Below, in pieces: positions 46,961-57,139 of a stretch of DNA of 64,000 nt. The position numbers and the translations under genes are program-made. Numbering within the stretch: position 1 is the stretch's first letter; the number at the start of each line of letters is the position of its first letter. The DNA is from Combretum micranthum. Taxonomy: Eukaryota > Streptophyta > Magnoliopsida > Myrtales > Combretaceae. The stretch is from assembly GCA_024138025.1 (NCBI GenBank), contig JAMXBD010000012.1:1178001-1242000 (forward strand), written 5' to 3'. Under the pieces are notes generated by a model. It searched no databases. It was not told the origin of the DNA and saw nothing but the letters and a program-made list of their open reading frames with translations.

Positions 46961-47914
46961 AGCTGTTTGTTTTTTGTTTTACTATTACATCAAATGTTAG
47001 TGTATTAATGTTTCGGTCCTTCTCTTCCGCCTAAGATTTGGACCATGTATCATAGTCCAAATTTTGTATTTTTAGAGCATTCAATTCAACAAGTGCAACA
47101 GGGACATGGTTTAGAACCAAGTGACTTTTTCAATTTTCGTGAAATGTTTGTCTTAAATGCTTTGAGGGAGTGTGTGGTTTAAAAAAATTTATGCAACTTG
47201 CCTGAGAAAAAATCATTTTTTTTTTTTTTGGTCTTTATTATGAGTTTTGATACTGAGCATTTAGCCTTTTAGGTATTGAACAAATTTTAAAAAAACAACA
47301 GTTACAATTGTACCATGTAATGATTGCACAAAACCTTAATTCACATAACAGAAGCAAAAAAAGATCCAACTCTTAACATCATCTCTTACTCGACTTAAAT
47401 TGCACTTAATGAATAATGTAAAAAAATTAATTAATTAAATAAAGAGCAATGCAAGCTGTAATTACTAAAATATAACATCTTATAATGTACTTATTCAAAT
47501 ACGATACAAGAAGTTATTAAATATTTATTATATTATACTGTCCTATTTTACTTATTTAGTCCAATTCTTATTTTAATACACTACCTGAATCTTTCTTGAT
47601 AATAAGATATCTTTCATTTTTTTTCTATTATCGAGAATAAGTGAAAAAAAAGGCTTTATACAAAAGTACCATTAAATGAACGGAAACTCAAATTATACAT
47701 ATTCAATTCAACTACAATAGAAAATTGGCATTTAACTTTTCTGTTTAACTATTTCTTTTAGTTTCCACCAGAGTCCATTCATTATGTTTCTCTAATGTAA
47801 ATGTTGAGTTTGTTGTGGTTTAGCTTTGGAATAATCCTTGGAGCTCCCAACATCACTAATTCACTACAACTTAAAAATTTATATGCGACTCAAGAAAAGT
47901 AGGAAGAAGAGAAT
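46961..47914. other. Gene-free AT-rich stretch
   Basis: No recognisable coding region, RNA gene or terminal repeats. Contains T-runs near 47217 and AT-rich low complexity. Confidence 0.6.
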
Positions 47915-48127
47915 GACCAAATTTTTATTTTTTTTAATTTATATCTATTTGTTTCAATATATTATGGTCATTTTGGCATCATATTTTTTGTCATTTTCGA
48001 ACAGATGTTTATCAAGAAATATATACCAATTAAAAACTGATAGTTTTACTCATAAATTAATCAAATAGATATAAAACAAATATGATACAGATGAAAATCT
48101 GATATAGATATGCCAATCCAAACAGAC
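47915..48127. mobile_element. MITE family 1, copy 3
   Basis: Contains the family core in reverse (TTTTCGAACAGATGTTTATC) and ends CCAATCCAAACAGACC at 48127. The left end is eroded (GACCAAATTTTTATT). Confidence 0.6.
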
Positions 48128-48396
48128 CTTAGATGTATCCTCCCATTTTTCAAAATGAAAGAAACAATTCTTTTAAGACTACTAAATTTTGTATTAAATA
48201 ATGTGAAATGCCATGTCCTTATTTCTACGTGATTTTTAACTTAAAATTTCTTTCCTTACTATATTATTTTTATTATCAAATTATATTTGGTTGCATAGCT
48301 GTAATAATAATAGATTAAAAATGCTCAAAAATTAGAAAAGTCTCTCTTCTAGAAAAGAGGAGAGAGAAGAATTACACAGAGAGATATGGAACAAAT

Positions 48397-48615
48397 GGTC
48401 TATTTGAATTATCTAATTTTTATCTAGTATCATATCTGTATCAAATCTACATCTAAAACTTATATATATATTTATATTGTATTTATTTACTCTATTTATA
48501 AGTAAAGCTGTCAGTTTTTCATCAGTATCTGTTTCTTGACAAATATCTGTTTGAAAATGATAAAAATATGATACTAAAATAATTAGAATATGATAAAACA
48601 AACAGAATCTAAACC
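48397..48615. mobile_element. MITE family 1, copy 4 (best defined)
   Basis: Starts GGTCTATTTGAATTATC and ends AACAGAATCTAAACC, with the core GTTTCTTGACAAATATCTGT. Length 219 bp. It lies 270 bp from copy 3 in inverted orientation. Confidence 0.65.
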
Positions 48616-49208
48616 AGTTAAGATTCATGAGAGAGAGAGGGAAATAGAGAGAGCGTGAGGATTTCATGAGAAAAGCACCAAATTCAGGCAATTTTCCTTT
48701 TTTTTTTTTAATGATGCCGTCGTTTTATTATCTCCTGATTTCTTTTGATTTATTTATTTAAATACCGTTGAAGTAAGAAAATAAACACTATAATATAGTA
48801 ATGCCACGGATATTTTAAAATTTAAGCAGTTTCAAGCATTAACCTATAAAATGAGCAAATTTAAGAGATCAAAATACTTCTGTTTTGCCATTGAGCATTT
48901 TATCGTTAAACATGCTTAGGCTTGCTAGGCTAGTTTAACAAGCAGTTTCTCCATTAGATTTGCCCCTTTTTCCAGTTAAGTTGAGCCTAAAGAGGCCTTC
49001 TCATGCTTCTATATAATCTTCGGCCTCTCTCTACTTTGCGATTTTACCTTCTTTCCAACATTTCATATCATATGTGAATTTTTTTTTTCACATTGTCCTC
49101 AAATTTTAAATGCAGCCTCTGGCTTTTCTAGTTCGATTTTTCATTCTTCAGCCATGACTTTTTCCCTTCCTGACCTTTTATATATATGCTTTGTCCAAGA
49201 CTCTAACG
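48616..49208. other. Gene-free stretch with a TATA-like site
   Basis: A CTATATAAT string near 49009 followed by pyrimidine-rich text looks promoter-like, but no open reading frame of substance follows. No gene is called. Confidence 0.4.
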
Positions 49209-49475
49209 ATATGTTTGTTTTACTGGAATGGAATAAGACTAGAAATAAATAGTAATTCCTTACATTATAATTAGAGGTATTTTTAGAACAAAACATACTT
49301 TTAGTCAGGAATGGTCATTTCCCCAGTAAAAGGAAGGAATGGGGATTCATTATCTATTTTGCATTATATAGAATAGAGATTCTTTTGATAAATTTTTTTG
49401 CTAACCAAATAAAGGAATAGATATTCTACGGTAGTAAAGCTGAAATACCGATTCTTTCAATTGAACCAAACATAT
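49209..49475. mobile_element. MITE family 2 (ATATGTTTGGTT terminal repeats)
   Basis: Left end ATATGTTTGTTTTACTGGAA; right end, reversed, ATATGTTTGGTTCAATTGAA. Internal repeats GGAATGG/ATTCCTT are typical of small plant MITEs. The target duplication was not resolved, so the superfamily (Harbinger or hAT) is open. Confidence 0.6.
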
Positions 49476-49890
49476 TATAAAAAGAGCAAACAGTTCACAG
49501 ACTACTCCAATTTAACTCAATTTTAACTTAAATTTGATTTTGAGAATAATCAAGTCAATTCTAAGCTCAAACGATTAGAGTAGTTTACTTAGCCGAATTT
49601 GCTCTTCATATGTTTTAGCTCAATTAATTCATAAGCCCAATTCCAAATATAAATATCAATCAAAGTTCAAATATTAATATAATTTTAATAAAAATAAATA
49701 AATAATTTAACAAATCAAGTTAGATAAGCTTGAGGGAGTCGAATTCAAATTGAATTCAATACATACCATCTTAATTCACAACCTTAATCATGCCTAGTGA
49801 ATAGAAAATCCAATCCAATCCAGATGTGCTAAAATAACTCTTAATAGAACTAAATAATTCTTTTGACTTAGAGTCCTAATAGACATTATG
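49476..49890. other. Gene-free flank of element C
   Basis: AT-rich; no gene. The last bases TTATG (49886-49890) are the left target-site duplication of element C. Confidence 0.6.
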
Positions 49891-50180
49891 TGATGTGGGC
49901 GAGTTAGGAGTTACACTGTCGGCTTTGTCAACACTAGTCAACACTATTTATTTGCACTTATTCTTTGTCTTTATTATTAGTCAATATTGTATTTATTATT
50001 TTAACTTTTAGGATTTTTCCTTTTTAGGATTTTTATGTAATAGTATAAATAGGCCTAAGACTCGTATTTGTAAAAAACTCATATCATATTTTCAAATTGG
50101 AACCCTAGTCTTGAGAGCGTTTGCTTTAACTATTGCATTCGTTGACTGTTCTCGTTCTATCCACACCAACCACTGAGTCA
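49891..50180 (+). repeat. 5' LTR of element C
   Basis: Starts TGATGTGGGC and ends ACTGAGTCA. It contains TATA box GTATAAATAGG (50043-50053) and TCTCGTTCTATCCAC near the end. It lacks about 50 bp present in the 3' LTR, including the second ACCG(T/C)-GGC motif. Confidence 0.9.
50043..50053 (+). promoter_or_regulatory. TATA box of element C
   Basis: GTATAAATAGG, repeated in the 3' LTR at 52930-52940. Confidence 0.6.
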
Positions 50181-50182
50181 TA

Positions 50183-50198
50183 TTGGTATCAGAGTAGG
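50183..50198 (+). other. Primer-binding site of element C (initiator tRNA-Met type)
   Basis: TTGGTATCAGAGTAGG follows the 5' LTR after two bases, a near-perfect match to the plant tRNA-Met site. Confidence 0.85.
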
Positions 50199-50213
50199 AA
50201 AATTTATTGTGGA

Positions 50214-51540
50214 GATGTCAAGAGACGGTAGTTCAGGAGTCGGTCACGTTCCAGACGTTGTTAGTAATGTGAAAGCCCTACAAGCTGAAGTGCAGGCTCG
50301 AGAGGTGGCGTTGGGTGACATAGATCAGTGATTTCAACGTTGTGAACAGCGCTTTGATAACTTTTTTGAGCGTTTCAGTGCAATAGGACTAGATACCGAT
50401 AGGAACAGGAATGGTTATGGGAGACAAACAAAGGCAAAGTATGCTTGCAACAATCCTATTGTCAAATCTGTTGCTGCAAATCGATGGACTCAAATTTCAT
50501 ATGGAGACTCTGTTGAGGAGTAAGGATGCAACCGGGCCGGTTTCGAAAAGGGTTTTTTGAAACCCAAACCCAACTCGAGTTTTAATGGGTGTCCCAGAAC
50601 CCGAGAAAAACCCTATCGGGTTTTTTTTATCATTCTCAAAACCCGACCCGCTAGGGTTTTAAGGAACCCATAACCCGACCCGACTCGACTACAACATTTT
50701 CAATTTTTTTTCTTATTAAAAAAAAGAAAAAGAAAGAATTTTGTTTTAAGTTATTAAGGATACGAACACTTATATTTAAAGAATGAATTTTAGATAATAA
50801 TATCATATAAAATGATGCAAACACTTCATTTCCACTAACTTTCACATACATAGAATATAAATGGTTTCCTTGCTTTAATAACTTAATATTTTTAATCTAT
50901 GTCATGTCGGGTCGGGTTTTCCCAACGGGTTACATAATAAACCCAAAACCCGACCCGATAACTTATCGGGTTTTATTTTTTAATCCCAAAACCCTATAGG
51001 GTTTGACCCTATAAGGTTTTTAGCTGGTTGGGCGGTTGGGTACCCTATAATGACCCGCCCCACTTGCATCCCTATTGAGGAGGATGAGATCTTGTATGAA
51101 AATAGACAGCCGCGAAGGAGAGGCAATGAAGGTGGAGGTAGATATCGACGAGATTACTATGGATACGACCTAGGCGATGGTGGCGATTTTCGCCTAACGG
51201 TAGATATTCCTAGCTTTGATGATAATTTAAATATTGAAGAATTTATAGATTTGCTAGCTGAGGTGGATAGGTTCTTTGATTATATAGAAATTTCGGATGA
51301 GCGTCTGATGTAGTTGGTGGCTTGTAGGTTAAAGGGAAGAGCTTCTACTTGGTGGGAGAGATTGTAGAAAATAAGAAGTTATAAAGGGAAAGCACTTGTT
51401 AGAACATGGTTTAGGATAAAGTAATTATTGAAAGATAAATTTCTTCCTCTTGATTATGAGGAGATCATGTTTCAACAACACGAACTGCTAAATGTGGCAT
51501 TGCTACCCCAATCAAAAGTAAGTTTACCTAAATTGACTTT
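50214..51540 (+). pseudogene. Element C gag, split by a MITE
   Basis: Start ATG at 50214 gives MSRDGSSGVGHVPDVV, then a coiled-coil-like stretch (KALQAEVQAREVALGDID) with a TGA after D-I-D-Q, ending at VEE (50512). After the MITE (50521-51074) the frame resumes: PSFDDNLNIEEFIDLLAEVD, RFFDYIEI, LVACRLKGRASTWWERL and EIMFQQHELLN, typical of Ty3/gypsy Gag of the type with F-x-G-x-L-x-x-E-x-F-L-D-W. Stops at 51311 and 51366 fit Lys/Gln-to-stop decay. Gag ends near 51540 where the captured sequence begins. Confidence 0.85.
50521..51074. mobile_element. hAT-type MITE in element C gag
   Basis: Ends TAAGGATGCAACCGGG and CACTTGCATCCCTA are inverted repeats (TAGGGATGCAA type). A perfect 8-bp duplication TTGAGGAG flanks it (50513-50520, 51075-51082), diagnostic of hAT insertion. 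The interior has runs of AACCCGACCCG and its complement, characteristic of this plant MITE group. Non-coding, 554 bp. Confidence 0.92.
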
Positions 51541-51615
51541 TCCGTTAGATACCTTTAGAAAAAAAAAAAAATTAAGCAAGATGAATTACAAGAAAGCACC
51601 CATACACAAATAGAG

Positions 51616-52440
51616 TTGCAAGATAAATCGAACCCGCCTTCACACTTAATTAACACACCTAGTAATGATAACTCAGTTACACCCACTATCACCACTGAAT
51701 CATATCCAATTACTACCACCGATCCACCACTCATCACTACCATTGATTTATATTCCATAAACACAGATCTATATCCAACAAACATAAGTACCCACAACCC
51801 TAATTACAAGAACCCATTGAAACCTTACATTCATATCGGTGGAAACTTTCTTAAAGCCAAATGGGTAGCCACCAAAAGGCTTTCTTCTTATGAATGTGTG
51901 AGAAGCTTTAAAATATATCACGACAGGAGCATCACTGAAAAGGGGAATGAGGAAGATTGAATTGGGGATGAATGTTGGTGGGTTTTGAAAGTTGGGTCTA
52001 AAGTTAAGTTTAAGGCTGGGGATGAGATGCAACTTAAGTATTTTGGTGATAAGTAGAGGATTGATGTTGTAACTCACGGTGTTTGGATTTTGAAGTTCAT
52101 GAGTGGAGAGGATTATAAATCGTTTAGGATAAGTTTCGAGACTGTTTGTTTGAGAATATTTATGGAAGTGAGGCAACTAAAGGGACTAGAGTTAAGGTTT
52201 ATGAAAAGGATTTCATGGGACTAGATGATAATAGACATAGTTAATGGCATTTGAGTGATTGTAGAGGAAAGGTTTCAGATATCACAAATACTAGTACTTT
52301 TGTTTTGAATTGGGTGCAAGGGCATCAATTCTCTAGAGGAACAAATTTTCAATGTTTTGCTTCTGCTAGTAATGGCCCCTTAAATGGAAAGATTATGTCT
52401 ATCAAAGTCATTGTGGTGTCAGGTGCTGAAGTTGATGATG
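51616..52440 (+). pseudogene. Captured VID27/CYPRO4-like gene fragment, internally deleted
   Basis: The translation follows the plant VID27-like (CYPRO4) family in two joined pieces. N-terminal piece: YIHIGGNFLKAKWVATKRLS, then WWVLKVGSKVKFKAGDEMQL, KYFGDK, THGVWILKFMSGEDYKSF and (after a frameshift) LFENIYGSEATKGTRVKVYE followed by KDFM. This then joins, in frame near 52215, to the C-terminal WD-like region: GLDDNRHS, stop, WHLSDCRGKV and LNWVQGHQFSRGTNFQCFAS ending at LNGKI. In normal family members several hundred residues lie between these pieces. There are stops (51958, 52054, 52242) and a frameshift, so it is dead. VID27-like proteins are conserved and poorly characterised; the identification comes from recalled family motifs, particularly the last one. 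Confidence 0.85.
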
Positions 52441-52756
52441 TGATTAGAACTTTGGCAGTGAAAAGCGTTGATACTAGATATAAGGTTCGAATTGTTTTCC
52501 CAGAAAAGAACTTCTTTCAAATTTTTTCTCCATCATACCATCTTCTCTGTATCACATCATGGGACTTTGAGATAGTGTCCTTTATGATGGAGAAATTTTT
52601 AGAGGGAGTACAAGTGTATCTGCAAAAGAGGGTCATATTTGATCTTGGAGTATATTTGTGAATCAAGATGTATCTCCATTGTCCCGATGATGAAGAAACT
52701 CTATAACCAGGTTCAATTCTAAACTCAAGGACGAGTTTTTTTCAAGTGGAGGAGAA
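52441..52756 (+). other. Element C 3' region of unclear origin, gypsy polyprotein tail and polypurine tract
   Basis: An open frame continues to 52661 (VVSGAEVDDVIRTLAVKS and so on) but no longer matches the VID27-like family and I do not recognise it; it may be other captured or rearranged sequence. 52690-52756 encodes CPDDEETL and SRTSFFQVEENDSD in another frame, the normal gypsy end. AAGTGGAGGAGAA (52744-52756) is the polypurine tract. Confidence 0.6.
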
Positions 52757-53100
52757 TGATTCAGACAAACTAGGAGTTACACCGTCAGCCTAAACTTCTA
52801 CACCGTTGGCTTTGTCAATACTAGTCAACACTATTTATTTGCATTTATTATTTGTTTTTATTATTAGTCAATATTGTATTTATTATTTTACTTTTTAAGA
52901 TTTTTCCTTTTTATAATTTTTATATAATAGTATAAATAGGCCTAAGACTCATATTTTGTAGAAAACTCATATCATATTTTTAAATTGAAATCCTAATCTT
53001 CAGAGAATTTTCTCTAATTATTGCATTGAGTGTAATTATTGTGTGTTTGAGATTCACTCGTTGAATATTCTCGTTCTATCCACGCTAACTCACTTCCTCA
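52757..53100 (+). repeat. 3' LTR of element C
   Basis: Starts TGATTCAGAC and ends CTTCCTCA, followed by the TTATG duplication. Contains TACACCGTCAGCC and TACACCGTTGGC motifs. Confidence 0.9.
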
Positions 53101-53956
53101 TTATGTTACCTTTTGCAAAAGAATTAAAGCATGGAAGTACAAGTAGATGACTTCCGAAAGGTAAAGTAGCAGGAATCGGTGATTGTCCACTGACGTAAAC
53201 AGAAGTGAAGTGAGGACTCAACATTCAATAAATTCTCAGTGGAACTCTTTTTAATTAGCTTTATTGCCTCGAACCCAACTTAAATATTTCGAGGCTTTTG
53301 AGCTTGCAATCACAACTAAAGATCAGAGCAAGCTCCAACAACGTACGCGCTTAACTCATTTTACACCGAAAGGCTAAAAGAGCCAGTTGAATAAATTTAA
53401 ATCAGGCCAATGTTGACTTATGCTGCTAAAAATTTATGCAGCTCGTGATCTCAATTCAAGTAGACAAACATTAGACAGGATTGCAGTCCATATATAGATA
53501 TATTATGAACAAGAAGATTACAGAAATATAAAAACAAAAAAACAAAAAAAAAATCCCCATAGTTGCACTTGAATCAACTGTAATCGGAAAGCTGAGACCT
53601 CACTTTGTCAAGAACACACCAACTGTACCGCGTACTCTAGGTCTCCTCACCAAAGTGAACAAACAAATCCATGGGGTTTTTTGAAGTCCCCTCAAAACAG
53701 TTACATAGCCATCACGGAAAAAGCCTCAAAAAAAAGGAAAAAGAAAAACAAACTGGAAAGAAAAGCATCTTACAGGAAAGCTTCTCACATATCACCAGGT
53801 ACTGAAAATAAACCCTTGCCAAACAATACGAATGTAAAAATGCTAATATTAGTTCCAGCATAACTTGCCTGTACATATCATACAATCGTTATGACTTCTG
53901 AAGAACATGCTTCTCATATAGGGCAAGAATGTCTTTCTTGTTAGGATTTTTTAACT
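53101..53956. other. Low-copy-looking segment, possible host gene 3' region
   Basis: Not recognisably repetitive; contains mixed-composition sequence and, near its right end, the candidate terminal exon described separately. In the minus direction 53500-53888 would be its 3' UTR. No other gene seen. Confidence 0.4.
53889..53954 (-). pseudogene. Candidate terminal exon of a host gene, cut by element D
   Basis: The minus strand reads LKNPNKKDILALYEKHVLQK then S and TAA (53889-53891), preceded by an acceptor-like ACACAG. The upstream part of the gene would lie to the right but that space is occupied by element D from about 53957. I do not recognise the protein. The case rests on coding character and composition only, so it may be chance. 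Confidence 0.3.
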
Positions 53957-55060
53957 GTGTAATGGGGCTTTAAAGTATAAATATTATTATTTATTTATTG
54001 AGCTTGACTTACGAGTTGAGTGACAGGGCCTAGTGAGTCCGATTCAATCATACTGGGATGACTTGGAGAGATTTGGTTTGGTGGGCTTGGAACATGGATT
54101 GTTAGACCGGTCCGCCACATCCAACCTTTCTCAGACAAGCTCATGCACACACAAGAGATAACTATTAGCCTTGGCCCATGAAGAGCTTATTCAAGATAAA
54201 TATGAATTGAGCTTACTTCATCTCATCCATCAATCACTGATGTGATCCGATGGTCGTCATCCTCGCAAAGCGCTTACAAATACTCAATCGTTCTTCCTTA
54301 TTTACAACTTTTGGAGAGAGAAGACAAACAATAATCTGTAAAAAAGGTTCTATTCAAGAAAATCAAACAAGGCAACTCGAGTGATTTCTACTCCAACTAC
54401 TTAAGAACTATAAGGTCAACGCACGAGGTCTACTCAAGCTCCCTTACCTGTCACTTATGTATTTGAGACACTAAGACTGCCTAATCCTCCTCTCCTATCA
54501 TTCTCGTCAAGTCATTCGATCATCAAGTGTCCTTTTCTCAACAATACTCCAAAGTCACGTGCTAGGCACAAGATCCACACGATGCGTACGTAACAGCTAT
54601 CATCGAGAACCCCACATCTATATTTTGGCAACTCCACTAGAGACTAAGGATTTTGACAGAATCGTTATGGCACCTCCAAGAATAAAGCCAAGTAAAACTG
54701 ACGATGACGTGAATCAAGATGTTAGTAACCTTAACCCCAATACCATTGATCCAGACATGCTAGCATTGGAAGATGTCAATCCTAATGTCAATGCCAATGC
54801 TGCTGCTGGCATGCAAGACATCATTGTTGACAATGCACAAGTCATACATGCTATATAAGAAAGCAATGCAGAGATGACACAAACCATTCAAGAGAACACT
54901 AGGGCTCTAAACCAGTTCTTGACTATACTCACCTGTCTCATATCAGGGATGGCTACTAATGCTGATGCACTCCAAGGTGCAGCCTTACCAGGCCCCACCC
55001 TAGTTGCGCAGTAAAGCGCCCCTCCTTATTCTAGCCTACCACTGCTCCTACCATTCAAGC
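53957..55060 (+). mobile_element. Element D: 5' part of a Tat-type Ty3/gypsy element
   Basis: An LTR-like region begins TGTAATGGGGC (about 53957) and ends near 54622. TTGGCAACTCCACTAGAGAC at 54625-54645 is the same primer-binding-site type as in the Ogre-like element with G-to-A changes. A gag start follows: ATG 54667, MAPPRIKPSKTDDDVNQDV, open to TAA 54856-54858, then in-frame ESNAEMTQTIQENTRALNQF. No further pol or second LTR was found before element E, so the element is truncated. Its left end is an estimate. Confidence 0.6.
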
Positions 55061-55546
55061 AAATAATCGGAAGTCACCATCAATAGGAGAAGTTCCACAC
55101 AACTTGGGGCGAGAAGCCTTGTCCTAAAACGTATCTTTAAAAATTGTGTCGCCTATCCACTAGTGTCGCGAAAGTTGGATTTGTGGCAGATTACCGTTTT
55201 AGCACACTAGCAAGTCCCTTTGCTTGATCACTTCGACATACTTGCCTTTGGTCTCCTTCTGCATAAAAGCTTTGGCCTTTTGAACTTGACCATGCTTCAT
55301 CTCCTTTTGCCTGATGTTTCTGCACTTCAAGTTTGATCACCTCTAGTAATTTGAGTAATGGTAACTTGGTTACTCTTTTTCCCCTTTGGATTGGTAATTT
55401 CAACAATACTGAGTAAGAGATGATGCCTACAAAGGAAAGGAAAACCAATTTAATATTAGCAAAGAAGTCCAAACATTCATAATTGATTAAATCGAGCATA
55501 AAAAATGGCTCCAATTGTTGAAAAAAGATAACTTGTTCTTTCTCCT
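55061..55546. other. Unassigned segment between elements D and E
   Basis: A minus-strand frame (55191-55514) reads KLPLLKLLEVIKLEVQKHQA and a second frame gives HGQVQKAKAFMQKETKGKYV; both look protein-like and may be one frameshifted, Lys-rich coding remnant after an intron-like TTTCCTTTGTAG. I do not recognise it. It could be part of element D or a host fragment. Confidence 0.3.
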
Positions 55547-56110
55547 TGTTGGGAATTTAGGGATCAATACGTAGGGGAAATATATTTTCGTTTTTAAATA
55601 AAAATAAACCCTAAACTCTTAATTGTGGATCCATGCGTTTCAATCAAATTAAAACGGATAGAATTACCTTTTTGATGCTTTAAAATACTGAAAATTTAGA
55701 TCTGGGATGTTGCAAAAGCGAAAACCATCTACTGTATCCACACGAATGAATTTCCAAATGGATCTCTATGTGTACTAGCACGTAGTAACAATTCCTAATT
55801 ATTGGGAATCTTTCTCGATAGGGTTTCTCACTTTTGAGTTACAGAGTTTCTCTGTAATTCTAATGTGATGGCAAGCGTCTCTTAAAAACCCTAGGAGAGA
55901 TCATTGTGTTCTATTTATAAGAAACTGTGCCATAGTCAACTATCTTAATCTTATTAGGGATTGCAAAGGTTATTAGGAATTCCAAAAGATACCCATAAGT
56001 TATTAGGAATTTCAAATGACACACTTCTTAAAAGAAATGATTATAATTAATAATTATTTATTAAGATTAATAGATAATTAAATAGTATCCATATCGTCTA
56101 GGGCATATCA
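55547..56110 (-). repeat. 3' LTR of element E
   Basis: On the plus strand starts TGTTGGGAATTTAGGG and ends GGGCATATCA (564 bp). TATA box on the minus strand TTATAAATAG at 55911-55920. The 5' LTR begins TATTGGGAATTT, with the TG end mutated. Confidence 0.92.
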
Positions 56111-57139
56111 CTAGCAATCTCCCACTTGCACTAGGCCTAGATAATTCCCTATGGGCTTATTAAAATAATACATCATCCGATTAATTCATTCTTTATGTGT
56201 GACCATGTAGGTTCACTTAATATTGGCAGTAGGCCTAAAACACCTTTTTAGACTCATAAGACATAATTGGTTTCTAGCAAGACATTATACCTACCCAAAT
56301 TAAGTGAATATTAGTGATCCAACTTATCCTATTGGCTGTTAGTTATTTAATCCTTTTGTTACACGATATCTTATAATTAAACATAAGGTGTGGATCAATA
56401 CACTCTTATATTGTTTAATCACATATTTCTTGATTGTAGAGTATGACTGACTTAAAAAAATGATATTGATAACTCCTTATTAATTCATTCGAGCATGGCC
56501 ATGCATTTCTCAGTCTTACTCATCAAGAGGCCCAAAAGTTATCTCTCTCAAATTAATGAGAGAAACAAATCCCATCGTAATCACTTAACTTCCTCTACAT
56601 GATTTACATTATGTCCAATCTCAACCTTTATAATTATCCGGTTAAAGATAACGTTTGATTAAGTCAAAACACAATATTCCTCATATTGGAATCCATGGTG
56701 ATCTCAGGTCTAAGGACTAAAATAACACTGCAAATGAGAATTACTTATCGCATTGATCCATATAGCATTCTCATATTTGGTCATTTCAATACAATGTAAT
56801 CTTACATGTATTAATGTGCTGAATTGATATCTCATATCCATGATCAGTAAAACATGATCCCCATCTAGCCAACATACTAGTCTTAATTCATTATTATTCC
56901 ATATAATAAAAGACTAGGGATAATTTAGAATAAAGTTATTTCTCACCTTATGGTTTTACTATTAAAGTCACATACTTTAATGACATAAGGAATAACAAAT
57001 TTATTCAAGGAATAATACTTTATCAAAGCAAAAAGGCCAATAACAACTTTGATAAAGAAAATGACTTGTATTATAAAGATAATAATCATTCAAATGACAT
57101 AGAATCCATATGGCCTAGTTAAACATAAGTTTAAACCCT
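56111..57139. other. 3' untranslated region and polypurine tract of element E
   Basis: The polypurine tract CAAGTGGGAGATTGCTAG (minus strand) lies at 56111-56128. The remainder, up to the end of RNase H, is non-coding and AT-rich. Confidence 0.7.

Larger units (their letters stand above)
49891..53100 (+). mobile_element. Element C: short LTR retrotransposon carrying a captured VID27/CYPRO4-like gene
   Basis: LTRs at 49891-50180 (290 bp) and 52757-53100 (344 bp), a Met-type primer-binding site TTGGTATCAGAGTAGG at 50183, a polypurine tract and a perfect 5-bp duplication TTATG (49886-49890, 53101-53105) define a complete element. Inside are a Ty3/gypsy-type gag and, in place of protease, RT and integrase, a piece of a host VID27-like gene; the last coding words SRTSFFQVEENDSD before the 3' LTR are the usual gypsy polyprotein tail. 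It is non-autonomous. A hAT-type MITE (50521-51074) inserted in gag afterwards. The arrangement parallels the classical gene-carrying maize element Bs1. Confidence 0.92.

Noticed and set aside
51616..52661. VID27/CYPRO4-like sequence as a resident host gene
   Set aside because: It lies inside LTR element C between gag and the polyprotein tail, has an internal deletion, stops and a frameshift.
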